A DNA stretch of 64,000 nt from Pyropia yezoensis (taxonomy: Eukaryota; Rhodophyta; Bangiophyceae; Bangiales; Bangiaceae): the NCBI GenBank assembly GCA_009829735.1, contig CM020619.1, positions 26,376,063 to 26,440,062 of the forward strand. The letters are read 5' to 3'. Numbering within the stretch: position 1 is the first letter of the stretch; each line of letters begins with the position of its first letter. A model generated the notes under the pieces. That model saw only the letters and a list, made by a program, of their open reading frames with translations. It was not told where the DNA came from and ran no database searches. A program made the position numbers and the translations under genes. Shown in pieces: positions 1 to 10,335 of this stretch.

Positions 1-1760
1 GCGTCCAGGGCCAAGGCAAAGATAAAGAACGGGCCGGTTGTCGGGTAGAGCTCTTGATCACCTTGTACTGTGGCCTCATCCGCGGCCGTCATCCTGGCAA
101 CGCTCTTGCACGGTCGAAGTAGAACGTCTGGGGACCACGACCGTCGCTCGTCATCCGCCCTCTTCGAATCCTCCGGTACCATGTCAATCGAAGAATTATC
201 TGGGTCGTACCAGTTTGTCAGCTGGCACATCACGTGCCTTGCACCCTTCCGCAATGACTTGTCCGTTGACAACAGTAGACCGAGCCCGGTGCCGGCAAGG
301 GTATACACAGCGGCCGACAAGTGAGTAACGACTTCGTCGTTCTCCTCGAGGGAGGGGTTGCACAAAACGGTAGTAACACCACGGAGAAGCTGCGAAACAT
401 ACGCAACGACAGCTGCGCTCCACGACCCAAACCCGGGGATCTCCGTAGGGGTAGCAGCCGGCACAAACGCGAGGATCCCTGGTAAGGAAAGCATCTCGCA
501 CATGGACGGACGAACAACCATGGCAAGTGCACGGGCGGCCGGGCCATGGGCGTCTTGGTCCGTTGCACCGTGCATGGATGTCGACATGGCCTGGGACATC
601 TCACGCCAAACGCCCGTGCACAACTTGACGCGAAAATTTGGTAGATGAGACTCGCCGACGGAGTCGCCCGTCCGTGCCAGAGCGCGGTGGACCACTCTCG
701 ATGAGTCTTCGGTCACAAACGCAGCCAGAGCGTCCGTCGCCGCCGCCGACGACCAACAGCCCGAGCACCATGCCAACGACAGAAAGCGGAGGATATCACC
801 CGCACCTACGTAGTCCTCAACAAGCGTCCCATTTCTCAAGCCGGACAAGAGGAGGAGACACACAGCCTCCACTACTGACTCGCCCACAAAACCGGGCGCG
901 GTCGGTAGGGGCTGGCGCGCCTGGTCACCCGCACCGCTCGCACGGGGCAGCAGCGGGACGTCGGGCTGGTCCACGCGCCGCCTCCGGGCCCCGGTCGGTA
1001 GCCCGCTCGTGGTGGTGGTGGTGGGGGTGGTGGTGGCACAGACAGCCAACACCGACAGTTGGGCCCCCGTTACCCAGGCGTCTGGGTGGGTGACAGGCAG
1101 GACCATGGCGGACAGCAGCGGGGCGACAACATTGGCCGGCAGGGTCAGGACGGGCGCACCCCCGGCGCTGCGCTGGGCCGTGCACAGGGCACGCGAAAAG
1201 ATGCTCATCACATCTGGCCGATCCGCAACCGGCCACACAAGTGCGCGCAGCTTAAGAACCGTTGCCGACGCCACGACGGGGTCGACCGGGAGGTCCTTAT
1301 GCGGTGCGATTAGGCGCACAGCCACCGCTGTCGCCCGATCAACGGCCCCCAACAGCGAGGCCCTTGGAGGGCTTGCCCCCCCCCAAAAAAACGTCCTACA
1401 CGTATCGGCAACGAGCGAGTCCAGCAGCTGTGCGTCGGCGTCACGGGTACTGTTCGCAGCGTGGAGGGAAGCTTCGCCGGTTGCTGCCGCTGCTTCTGCT
1501 ACAGGTACAGCGGCAGGTGCGGGGAGGGAAGCTTCGCCGGTTGCCGCCGCTGCTTCTGCTACGGGTACTGCGACTGGTACTGTTGCCATCATACGACCGG
1601 GAATATTCCCGTGGGAGGCGAAAGGCGCTCGGAGGGTGGCTGGCACGGGTGGGGCATCGGCACCCGTAATGCCCCCTGCGCCCACAGTAGTTGGGGTGGA
1701 GGTGGTACGCCGGACACCGTCCCGGGAACCCGCGTCCTCGTTCTCGTCCTGGAACTCCAT
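1..1760 (-). CDS. Large leftward ORF of unknown function, cut by the left window edge
   Basis: One minus-strand frame stays open from an ATG at 1760 to base 1, about 586 codons with no stop, so the C-terminus lies outside the window. An in-frame TGA precedes the ATG by seven codons. Composition is varied rather than low-complexity, which argues for real coding. It reads helix-rich segments such as SAAVVAYVSQLLRGVTTVL and a hydrophobic TGPFFIFALALD close to the edge. The N-terminal 130 residues are Ala/Pro/Thr-rich and carry a 20-residue tandem duplication beginning AEAAAATGEASL (60-base period near 1466 and 1526). A Thr-rich linker lies near residue 250. I recognise no domain; a helical-repeat scaffold is possible but that is a guess. 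The other frames here are shorter and look like shadows. Confidence 0.6.
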   Translation of the reverse strand, partial: MEFQDENEDAGSRDGVRRTTSTPTTVGAGGITGADAPPVPATLRAPFASHGNIPGRMMATVPVAVPVAEAAAATGEASLPAPAAVPVAEAAAATGEASLHAANSTRDADAQLLDSLVADTCRTFFWGGASPPRASLLGAVDRATAVAVRLIAPHKDLPVDPVVASATVLKLRALVWPVADRPDVMSIFSRALCTAQRSAGGAPVLTLPANVVAPLLSAMVLPVTHPDAWVTGAQLSVLAVCATTTPTTTTTSGLPTGARRRRVDQPDVPLLPRASGAGDQARQPLPTAPGFVGESVVEAVCLLLLSGLRNGTLVEDYVGAGDILRFLSLAWCSGCWSSAAATDALAAFVTEDSSRVVHRALARTGDSVGESHLPNFRVKLCTGVWREMSQAMSTSMHGATDQDAHGPAARALAMVVRPSMCEMLSLPGILAFVPAATPTEIPGFGSWSAAVVAYVSQLLRGVTTVLCNPSLEENDEVVTHLSAAVYTLAGTGLGLLLSTDKSLRKGARHVMCQLTNWYDPDNSSIDMVPEDSKRADDERRSWSPDVLLRPCKSVARMTAADEATVQGDQELYPTTGPFFIFALALD

Positions 1761-1899
1761 CAAAGATCCAGGTGTGCAGGTTCAAGGCGCACAGTGCCAC
1801 ACGGGCCGCCCCGCACCCCCGGCCCTACCAGCAACGAAGACGACGACCAGGTGCACAGGGGGCACACACGCCCACCGGAAAAGGGACAAAAGCAGTGGG

Positions 1900-2045
1900 A
1901 GAGGGTGGGAAGGAGAGGGCAAGAGCGGTGGGCGGGCGGGAAGAGGCAGACGAGGGGCAACCGGTCCCCGCACAGGGCGTCACCAGTTGAGGGCCACCTC
2001 TAGCCTGCCTCTCCCCATGCACGCCCGCACCGCCCTATACCCAGC
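1900..2045 (-). repeat. Dispersed repeat, copy 1
   Basis: This is an inverted copy of a roughly 145-base unit that recurs at about 2795-2906, three times at 6401-7450, and at about 14740-14940. The conserved heart reads GAGGCAGGCTAGAGGTGGCC on the complementary strand, followed by a stretch containing CGGGGACCGGTTGCCCC. This copy ends in the GGCGGTGCGTGC-type flank shared with the 6.4-7.4 kb tandem copies. No coding capacity or obvious terminal repeats are seen. Confidence 0.75.
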
Positions 2046-2487
2046 GGTAGCAGCATGAGTGCAAGCTTCAAGCGCGCAGGGCACAGGCGCGCCGAGGGTC
2101 GATTGTCGGTACATAGTGGAAGTGGTGCGACGAGTCCTCCTTTCCCTGGAAACATTGCGTTGCAATGAAATTCCGTGAACGCCGTTGAGCCCATTCACTG
2201 TCAACAGACATCAGCGAGGGAGTCGGTCTGACTGTCAGACACTCGGCAAGCCAAGCGGCAGCAAGGCGATTTGGGCACGCTCGTCTCCGGCGGGTCGCGG
2301 GCGCCGTCACCACCCGAATGACCCTGTGGAAGGCGGCCGCAGCGCAAGCAAGGCGCGAGGATGATGATACGGTCATTAGACATCTAATCGTCCCCTCAAT
2401 GGGCGCGCGCACCTTTAGTGATGATGCCAGCACACCCAGGAAAGAGCGGACTCCTGGGTGAAAATGCACACATCTCATTGGTGTAGA

Positions 2488-2780
2488 ACACACGCCCTCC
2501 CCCCCGTGCGCGTGTGCGTGGCCCGCAAGGAACCTTCGCACACGAGCGGGCGCGCGCGCGCGTTCGTCTACGATTCCCCGCCCCCCGCCCCCACCGCAAC
2601 CCCCCTTGCTCACTGCTCTTGCCACTTCCCCCCCCTCTCCCCCTCTTCCCCCCTCGCCCCCTCCCCCTCTTCCATCCGTCTCCTCCGCCTCTCCTCTGCA
2701 CGCCCTCCCCCCCGTGCGCGTGTGCGTGGCCCGCAAGGAACGCTCGTCTACGTTTCCCCGCCCCCCGCCCCCACCCCCCC
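2488..2780 (+). repeat. Two-copy direct duplication (about 211-base period)
   Basis: A segment containing CCCCCCCGTGCGCGTGTGCG and GGCCCGCAAGGAAC occurs at about 2488-2605 and again at about 2699-2780. Both copies run into CTACG-TTCCCCGCCCCCCGC. The spacer is a C/T-rich run. The surrounding 2060-3135 region holds no ORF I would support. Confidence 0.6.
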
Positions 2781-2794
2781 CCCCCCCCCCTCCG

Positions 2795-2906
2795 ATTCTG
2801 GCCAAGACAAGGGGAGAGGCAGGCTAGAGGTGGCCCTCAACTGGCGACGCCCTGTGCGGGGACCGGTTGCCCCTCGCCTGCCTCTTCCCGCCCGCCCACC
2901 GCGCTT
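2795..2906 (+). repeat. Dispersed repeat, copy 2
   Basis: Plus-orientation copy of the repeat described at 1900-2045. Its left flank TCCGATTCTGGCCAAGACAA is the same as that of the inverted copy near 14920-14940, and differs from the flank of the 6.4-7.4 kb copies. The family therefore has at least two flank subtypes. Confidence 0.75.
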
Positions 2907-3204
2907 GCCCACTTTCTCCCCTCTCTCCCACCCCCCTCGAGCGTTGCCATTTTCCCACTCGCCCACCGCGCTTGGCCTCTTTCACCGCCTCTCCCACCCC
3001 CCTAGGGCGTTGCGGCAACGTTCTCTGGCCTCTGTTGGCGTCAACTTGGGGCGGCCCTGGGGGTGTGCCGTGTCTGTCGCCCAATTGGGAGACCCGAGCG
3101 GTGGTGGCGGCGGCGGCCGTGGGTAGGAGGCGACGGTGAACCAGGGGCTGTACCAGCCGCTAGGAGCGGTATCGCTACTGAACCTGCTACCGGTTGATGC
3201 TCCG

Positions 3205-4437
3205 ATGAAGCGCCATCGAGATTCTTCCTCGGGTACCGTCAGCTTCGACCTGGACCTGTGCCGTGTTCCCGTTGTACGCGAGGCTGTCAAACGCATGGTT
3301 GACGTGTGGTGTGATCGGGTCTTGCGGCAGAACAGTCCTTCGCGGGACGCGTCTGGTGACGCCGGAAGACCTGATCTGCTTCCAGACAATGTTTGATTTG
3401 CTCTGGACGTCGCCATCTGCAAGAGTCTGCGCCGTGCCTGTACTGTACAACACACCGGGCCGGGGGGTGGCAAACACGCTCGTCCCAGTGGCACAGTTTC
3501 TTTTACTGCCACTCGCTCAGGCGGCGAGGCGGGTACAGCCGGCGGTGAAGCTGCCACTGTAACTGGTGCAGCGGCGGGCGCAGCCGGCGGCGAGGCGGAC
3601 ACTGTCACTCGCTCAGGCGGCGAGGCGGGCGCAGCCGGCGGTGACACTGCCGCTGCGGCTGGTGCAGCGGCAGGCGCAGTGGTGGGCGCAGCGGCTGGTG
3701 CAGGCGGCGGCAAGACAGACGCAACTGACAGTGTCACTGTCGCAGCGGCTGGCGCAGTGGTGGGCGCAGCGGCTGGTGCAGGCGGCGGCAAGACAGACGC
3801 AACCGACAGTGTCACTGTCGCAGCGGCTGGCGCAGCGGCGAGCGCAGCCGGTGGCGGGACGGACACCGGTTCGGACGACCAGAAAGATGGTCGTCGACGG
3901 CGGAGGGGCGCCCGTCCAAGACATCGGGGTACCCGTCGACGAGACCGCCAACGCCAGAGACGCAAGGTCGTAATCAGTTGGCTCGACGATGAGTTGATAG
4001 AACTCAAGGAGCTTATCGAGCGGCAGACAACGATGATCTCTGGCATGCACCGTCTTCTGGACCAGCAGTCGAAGGGGGACGACTCCGCCCGTGCTGGCGG
4101 ACCCGCGGACGTGGTTTTTCAAGCCCCGTCTACAGGTACTGCGGGTGGTATTGGTGGCGTTGGCGGCGGCGCGTCCGTGTCTGGTGGGCTGCCCGTCGTA
4201 TTCAAGGAGTTACTTCGGCTCTGCAACGAGCTGTGGCACCACAACGTGCATGCACGGAGCCTTTGTAACGAGCCGCCGCTTTCGGAGGGCACGTCGGCGC
4301 CGGAAGAAGCGGATGCAGACGCGGACGCCCCGCCCCCGGTCCCGCCTCCGGCGGACACTCTGGAAGAAGCGAATACAGACTCGGACGCCGAGTGGGTGCG
4401 GCGGACGGACGCCGGGGACTCTTCCAGCCATGAGTGA
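3205..4437 (+). CDS. Hypothetical Ala/Gly-repeat protein with a short coiled coil; possible intron or in-frame stop
   Basis: A plus frame opens at ATG 3205, meets TGA at 3394 and continues in the same frame to a stop at 4437. The TGA can be removed by a GT-AG intron from about 3356 (TCTG|GTGACG) to 3520 (CTCGCTCAG|GCGG). That joins in phase and gives 355 codons. The acceptor sequence recurs inside the coding repeat near 3604, so the intron is unproven and the gene may instead be broken. Reading through, the protein has a natural-looking N-terminus (VPVVREAVKRMVDVWCDRVL), an Ala/Gly/Thr repeat region, an Arg-rich patch (RRRRRGARPRHRG), a helix likely to form a coiled coil (DDELIELKELIERQTTMI) and an acidic tail. 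No domain is recognised. The basic patch and helix suggest nucleic-acid binding or oligomerisation, which is inference only. The long antisense ORF 2982-4046 is judged a shadow. Confidence 0.4.
3682..3837 (+). repeat. 78-base coding tandem repeat, two copies
   Basis: Two nearly identical 78-base units encode 26-residue blocks of the type GAAAGAGGGKTDATDSVTV. The period is a multiple of three, so the repeat keeps the reading frame of the surrounding ORF. Confidence 0.8.
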
Positions 4438-4820
4438 GGTATCATTTTGGGCGGGTGCCCCGTGCCGCGGACGCCCATCTTGTCGTCCTTTGGGGGCTAC
4501 GCGGCCCCACCCGCGCATGACGAGGGTGGGGTGCATTCTTTTCTTTTTTTTGTCTGTTTGTCTTTACCGCAACCCAGACGAATAGAGACACTGTCAATGG
4601 CTACATGTGGCGTCGCGCTCGTCTCTGGTATTTCTTGTACAGTCTACAGGGCTGACGGGACACTACCGCCACAGCCACCCCGCTCATCCACAGCAGCCAC
4701 CACCGCCAAGGAACAACAAACCGCGTCGCGGGCTCCCACGCGGGTGGGCTCCCAGAACCTTGCGCGTGCCTTTTTCATATCTATCGCTTGTGACGTACGT
4801 CAGAATGACAGTCGCCTATG

Positions 4821-5522
4821 TCATGAGGGTGATGATGGCAATGTGTTGCAGGGCGCTGGCCTCTCCTTTCCGCCTGTGTACAGCCCGTCGGGGTCGGTCG
4901 CCACCACCTGTTTCGCCAATCCCAGAGGCAGCAGCGCCAGAGTTCTCCAGCGACAGCCGACCAGGGAGCTTGTTGACGTCACCACCCGCAGCCGTCTACC
5001 ATAGACGGATGCGAGGCGACGCATGACGGAGTCGCCGCCTCCCTTGTTTCTCGCCAGCAGGGTATGGTCCTTGTGCACGGGAATACCATCATCGTCACTT
5101 ATCCCACGGACAATCATGGTGCAGTGTCGGTGGTTTTTGTACCAAATCATCTGCGAGGTCCTGTCCGTCCGCCGGATGTTTGTCGCCACATCCTCCGCTG
5201 CACGTAGGCGACGGGGTATGGTCCCCATCAGCACCTGGCCGTCGCCAATCGCAGCATAGACACTCGTGCCTTTCGCTCTCCCGCAGGTCCACCAGTCGTC
5301 CAGCCGACCGGCTCGAACAAATACCCGCGTCTCAGCGCCCACAACATCCAACGAAGGCGGACCCACCACAGTCGCGGGGGGCTGGTGTGAGGAACCGGGT
5401 GTATGGCCACGCGCGGCGCCTTTGGTAGAGTGTGCATCACCTGTCGAGGCTTCCGCTACCGGCGACACGTACAGCACGTCGGGGTCATGTGCAGAGGAAA
5501 ACGCAGGAGCCGCACTGGCCAT
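4821..5522 (-). CDS. Hypothetical protein, 233 residues
   Basis: Minus-strand ORF from ATG 5522 to a stop at 4821. The frame remains open further upstream through a Pro-rich stretch, but the ATG at 5522 begins the natural-looking protein. Composition is balanced with several Trp and His residues, for example RVFVRAGRLDDWWTCGRA, SQMIWYKNHRHCTMIVRG and GIPVHKDHTLLARNKGG. There is no signal peptide or membrane segment. I cannot assign a family. The start codon lies inside the left arm of a 26-base inverted repeat (5497-5560). It is flanked on the other side by a G-run at about 5641-5664. Confidence 0.4.
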   Translation of the reverse strand: MASAAPAFSSAHDPDVLYVSPVAEASTGDAHSTKGAARGHTPGSSHQPPATVVGPPSLDVVGAETRVFVRAGRLDDWWTCGRAKGTSVYAAIGDGQVLMGTIPRRLRAAEDVATNIRRTDRTSQMIWYKNHRHCTMIVRGISDDDGIPVHKDHTLLARNKGGGDSVMRRLASVYGRRLRVVTSTSSLVGCRWRTLALLPLGLAKQVVATDPDGLYTGGKERPAPCNTLPSSPS

Positions 5523-5560
5523 CTTGATAGAGATGGCCAGTGCGGGGCTCCTACGTTTTC
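5497..5560. repeat. Near-perfect inverted repeat (hairpin) over a start codon
   Basis: Arms 5497-5522 and 5533-5560 are complementary over about 26 positions with one mismatch and a two-base bulge, around the 10-base loop CTTGATAGAG. The hairpin contains the ATG of the leftward ORF ending at 4821. It could be an mRNA structure or the scar of an inverted duplication. Confidence 0.85.
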
Positions 5561-6400
5561 GTTCCCGTTGGTCCAGTTGTGAAGAGGATACGAGCGGCTT
5601 GGAGCGGAACCGGGGCCGGTGCCGGGGTCCGGGCCGGGCAGGGGGGGGGGGGGGGGGGGGGGGGTGGGTGTGAACGACGGGCGTGTTGGCTGGGGTAGAG
5701 GGCGTGGTGGGGTACGAGTGGGTGTGGAACAACGGGGCGTCGTGCGGGTCAAAAAGATGACGGAGCCAGTCCCAATGGGAGGGGCGGGGTGGATGGGGGG
5801 CGGGGTGGATGGGGGGCTGGCCCAGTAGAAGGTTTGGGTATCACGCCCCCAAAACCGGGGCGTGAAGGGCGATCGCGCCCAATCATGCCCAGCCCAATCA
5901 CGCCATAACCTCGCCCTTTTGTCCGCGTGTCCCGTATGAAGCAGTCTATAAAATACGTAGACACAAACGCCGGAGAGAACAGGGCAACTCAAACGAAGGA
6001 CACATTGAAGCCGCCATTTCTAGAAACCAACAATTTAGGAGCGGCAACGCCTTTGTAAACACACTGGCGTTCAGGACACACCTAGTTAAGACCCCCAGAG
6101 AACGGACATAGGGTTCTCGCCACCTGGTTGGAGGGTCGATGGAACTGAGGCTTCTCATTGGAAGAATCTGAAACACTCCAAACTTGGCGAGTTACAGCGC
6201 CGCGGATGAAGTCGTTAGCGAGGGGTGGAAGAGGGGGCTACATCTCCGTCGAATATGCTATGTCCGCCCTAAACTGGGTGTGAGGAGGAGCGCGCGCGCG
6301 CGCGCTCCTCGCGACGGCTCGAGTGGCTGTGGGCTTGGGTGCGCATGCATCCGTGCGTGCTTGCGTGGCCCGCTCGCGGAAGAGCTGTCGCACCCCCGTT
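5561..6400. other. Intergenic stretch without a supported gene
   Basis: The left part is G-rich, with a long G run near 5641-5664. The part from 5840 to 6240 is markedly less GC-rich and contains only short ORFs in every frame. A CG dinucleotide run lies near 6291-6305. I see no RNA gene. Confidence 0.5.
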
Positions 6401-7450
6401 CCCAGGCCGGTGAAGCCCGCCACCCGCCTTCCCCGTGCACGCGCCCGCCCCTGTTGCCCCGTCCCGGCCAAGGTAGGAAGAGTGGGGGAGGAAGGTGGCG
6501 GGGGGGGGGGGGGGGGGGTTGAGAAGGTGGTGGGGGAGGGTGGGAACGTGGGTATTGGGCGGTGCGTGCGTGCGTGGGGAGAGGCAGGCTAGAGGTGGCC
6601 CTCAACTGGTGACGCCCTGTGCGGGGACCGGTTGCCCCTCGTCTGCCTCTTCCCGCTCGCCCACCGCTCTTGCCCACTCCTTCCCCCCCTCGCCCACCTG
6701 CTTCCTCCGCCTCTCCTCCCTCCACGCCGTCCGCCCCCCCCCCCTTTCCCAGGCCGGTGAAGCCCGCCACCCACCCGCCATCGCCGTGCACGCGACCGCT
6801 CCTGTTGTCACACCCCCCGTCTCGCCCAAGGTAAGAAGAGGGGGGGGGGAGGGGGGGGGGGGGGGGGGGGGGGGGGGTTGAAGAGGTGGTGGGGGAGGGT
6901 GGGAACGTGGGTATTGGGCGGTGCGTGCGTGCGTGGGGAGAGGCAGGCTAGAGGTGGCCCTCAACTGGTGACGCCCTGTGCGGGGACCGGTTGCCCCTCG
7001 TCTGCCTCTTCCCGCTCGCCCACCGCTCTTGCCCACTCCTTCCCCCCCCCGCCAACCTGCTTCCTCCGCCTCTCCTCCCTCCACGACCTCCGCCCCCCCC
7101 CCCTTTCCCAGGCCGGTGAAGCTCGCCACCCACCCGCCATCGCCGTGCACGCGACCGCCCCTGTTGTAACGCCCCCCGTCTCGGCCAAGGTAAGAAGAGT
7201 GGGGGGGGGGGGGAGGGGGGGGGGGGGGGGGGGGGGTTGAAGAGGTGGTGGGGGAGGGTGGGAAGGTGGGTATTGGGCGGTGCGTGCATGGGGAGAGGCA
7301 GGCTAGAGGTGGCCCTCAACTGGTGACGCCCTGTGCGGGGACCGGTTGCCCCTCGTCTGCCTCTTCCCGCCCACCCACCGCTCTTGCCCTCTCCTTCCCC
7401 CCCTCTCCCACCCGCCTCCTCCGCCTTTCCTCCCTCCACGCTGTCCACGC
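6401..7450 (+). repeat. Tandem array, about 2.9 copies of a 355-360-base unit containing the dispersed repeat
   Basis: Units start at CCCAGGCCGGTGAAG near 6401, 6749 and 7107. Each runs through GTGCACGCG, CCAAGGTA(A/G)GAAGAG, a long G run, GGTATTGGGCGGTGCGTGC, then the dispersed-repeat core (near 6576, 6935 and 7290). Spacing between cores is about 359 and 355. CCAAGGTAAGAAG resembles a splice donor, but no exon can be supported. Confidence 0.85.
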
Positions 7451-8063
7451 CCCCCTCCCCCCACCCTCCGATGGGCATATGACGAAACGGACCAGATCCT
7501 CCCCCTCCCCCTCGCCCCCGCCGCTGGCGGTGGCGACGGTGGCGACGGTGGAGGTGGCGGAGGCGGCAATGGCAACCGCCCACTTTCCCCACACCAGGAC
7601 AAGCCTGTTAACTGGCCCGCCTGAGAGGGGGCGGCCCGGCCGCCGCGGCAAGCGGCGAGGGTACACACGGGCCGTTTCGTGTGAGGACCGCCGCCGTCGC
7701 CCGCCTGGCGGCGTTGGCGGGAGTCTGCGCCGCTTGGCAGGCGGCAGCGGCGGACCGTTGTCGACCGGGATCCGTGTACCGCCTTGGCGGCGGTGTGGCG
7801 GGAGCGGCGGCGGCGGCGCCGCGCGGCGGGCACCGGCCCGCAGCCACCCCGGCCCCACGCACGCACCACCCGGCGGCCCCGGCGGCGGGCTGCCGGTGGG
7901 GACACCGGGCGCGGCATTTAGACGGCCGGGCCGACCCGTCCGCTGCCGACCGGGGGGCGGCAACGTCCTCCTTCTTGCCGCGTGGGTACCACGGGCAAGA
8001 GGGACTTCCAGGCTGCCTAGAGGCCTTGGTGTGACGCGGCCTGCGCGCCGGCACGGCGTGGGC

Positions 8064-9772
8064 ATGGGGGAGGGCTCTCCCATCGGGACGGTGGCGGAGG
8101 GCAGTGGGGCGGCGACTGCGGTGACCCGAGCGGAGCTCGTGGCGTTCCAGGGGAAGATCGAGGAGCGCCTTGCGGAGCTGCTCTCTCTGGCCCGCACCCA
8201 ACCGGGAGATGGGGACGCCACCACCCCCCCGGCGCAGCGGACGGCTGCGCCGGCTACCGCCCAAGCTCCGAGACGCGAGCTCCCTGGCAACGGGGGCTCC
8301 CGTGAGGACCCAGCAGACAGCCACAGCGCCAACGGCGGCGCGAACGGCGGCGACGGCTGCGCCCGCGGCGGGCGCGGCGGCAGAACCGATCGTCGCGGTA
8401 CTGGCCGGGGGGAGGAGGACGTCGCGACGCCCAACCAGTCAGACGACGAGCGGGGCGGCAGCGGCAGCAGCAGCGACGGCACGCTCCCCGGATGGGGCGG
8501 CGGGGGAGGGGCGGACGCGTTTGCGGAGAAGCGCCACGCCCAACGCGGCGCCATCGTCTACCACCCTGACGGGTTTGACGACTCCAACCTCCCGGCGGCC
8601 GACGACATCATTCAGGCCTACGAAGTCTCCGCAGCGGTCCGTCGGCGGGACGGCATCCCCGTGCCGTTTGAGCCGGCCGATGCGCGCTTCCTCGCCAGGT
8701 TCAAGGACGGCTCGTCCGAGTTCCATGAGGCGGCCTTTGCCTACCAAGTCGCGGCGTGGACCCAGGAGCTGTCTAACGCCGCTGTCGCCCTCTACTGCGA
8801 GCGGGACTCGTTCTCCGCCGCGGGGATGGCGGACCGCCTCGCCGGTGCGGCCGTTGCGAGCCGGCAGCTGTTCCACCTCGCCACGGCGCAGTACGACTAC
8901 TTGGAGTACAAGCAGCGCGACCCGGTCAGTGCGGCCCTCTACCGCGCGACCGAGGCCGTGCCTCGCAACACCCTCCGCGGCCCCAAAGGCCGGCGTTGGC
9001 TCTCCACGGTGGCCCGTGATGAGGTCAAAATCAACATCAAGACCGCCGCGGAAGAGCGCGCCCACAAGCACCGCCGGGGTAAAGTCAATCCCGGTGGCGG
9101 CGGGGGCGTCGGCAACGGGGCGTCGGCAACACGCCCAAGCGCCTCCCCAAGGCCGAGCGAAAGGCAGCAGCCGCCGCCAAGGCCGCAAGCAAGGGCAGCT
9201 GTGGTGGCGGAGGCAGCGGCGGCGGGGGCGGGGGCGGCGGCGGGGGCGGCGGCGGCGGCGGCGGGGCCATACCTAGCCGCGTGCGTTTTGGGTCGGCCCC
9301 AGGGGAGGCGGCTTCGCCCCTGGGCGCCATGGAGCGAGAAGCCCTGCCGACCAGGGGGGACCCCGGCCCCGATTGGCAGTTGCCCGCCACGCCAGCCAAC
9401 CCGCCGGTGCGCCCGTACGTGGCAGCCCTGGCTGCGGACATGGAATCGCTCAGTTTGGTGCGCACAATACTGGGTGGCAACTGCTTTCATGGCCGGTTCG
9501 CACGCGCAGGTGTCCTCGCGCCTGGCGACCTCCCACCCACCGTCGGCGTGACCGGGTCGGCGCCGCGCGGATGCACCGTGGGTGCTCATGCACCGTGGTC
9601 AGCGCCCCCGCCGAATGCTTTTTGGTATGCCTTTGCCGTCAGCCTGGTTGCTGTCGTCGTCGGAGGTTTTCCTGGACGCTACGTGTACCGTCCTTCGGCG
9701 TTTGCTGCCCTGACAGCTACGTCCCTACCGGGGGCTTCATCCCCAGTCTTCATCCCCAGTCTCCACGCGTAA
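8064..9772 (+). CDS. Gag/ORF1-like protein broken by a 14-base duplication
   Basis: From ATG 8064 the first frame encodes a coiled-coil start (TRAELVAFQGKIEERLAELL), a Gly/Asp-rich linker, then a well-composed domain at roughly residues 165-345. That domain includes DDIIQAYEVSAAVRRRDG, SSEFHEAAFAYQVAAWTQEL and HLATAQYDYLEYKQRDP. At 9103-9130 a perfect 14-base tandem duplication shifts the frame. The original frame then ends at 9551. The continuing sensible frame (NTPKRLPKAERKAAAAAKAA, then PSRVRFGSAPGEAASPLG) runs to a stop at 9772, with a hydrophobic stretch NAFWYAFAVSLVAVVVGGF. The arrangement of coiled coil, helical domain and basic tail resembles retroelement ORF1/Gag proteins, for example of DIRS-like elements. 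That is inference; no polymerase follows. Upstream frame 7245-8063 is repeat-derived and was left out. Confidence 0.45.
9103..9130 (+). repeat. Perfect 14-base tandem duplication causing a frameshift
   Basis: GGGGCGTCGGCAAC occurs twice without interruption (9103-9116 and 9117-9130). Removing one copy brings the upstream frame into register with the downstream frame that ends at 9772. Confidence 0.9.
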
Positions 9773-9837
9773 AGCACTGTTCCTGTCTGTCGCCCTTTCG
9801 GGTGACCACGATAAGCTACCTACGCATGGAGGGCCGG

Positions 9838-10005
9838 CGACCACAAGCGGCACTGTCGCTTCCGTTGGCACATTTTGGGCGGCTACAGGAAGCCAACTCA
9901 CGCAAAGTGGGTCGACGACGCAAGCGGTGCTGGTGCTTCCGTGGGCCATTTTGGGCGGCCACGACACACCATCCAGGTGCAACGTCGACCGCAAGCGGTG
10001 CTGCC
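9838..10005 (+). repeat. Degenerate tandem repeat, about three units of roughly 65 bases
   Basis: CAAGCGG(C/T)(A/G)CTG(T/G)(C/T)GCTTCCGT with GGCACATTTTGGGCGGC-type sequence recurs near 9843, 9919 and, partially, 9990. No coding function is seen. The stretch 9773-10335 is otherwise intergenic. Confidence 0.5.
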
Positions 10006-10335
10006 TTGTACGTGCCGCACGGTAGGGCGAAGGGTTCTGGATGGGCGGGTTGGGGAGAGGACACGGCGTTGGGAGGGAGACAGGACACGTCCGTTGCAGC
10101 TGTCTGGCGAGTGGGGCGGGGTGGGGTGGAGCGGAGAAGGTGGCGATGCGCCAAGCGTCAGTGTGCGAGAGTTCATAAGCGACTCCGTTGATGTCACATG
10201 TTCCTTCCACTCACCCACTCCCCTTCCATCATCCGTTCTGTATCGACGGCCACCCTGCCACCACAGGCACCTTTTTTTCTTTGTTTACATCCTCCGCTTC
10301 CCTCGGTGAACCCTCCTTCCCATTCTTCTTTCACC

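Noticed and set aside
2982..4046. 354-codon minus ORF
   Set aside because: Antisense to the plus ORF at 3205-4437, which has better composition and a coiled coil; the minus product is mostly Ala/Pro from the repeat.
7245..8063. N-terminal extension of the Gag-like ORF
   Set aside because: It reads through dispersed-repeat DNA and has Arg/Gly/Pro composition; natural sequence starts only after ATG 8064.
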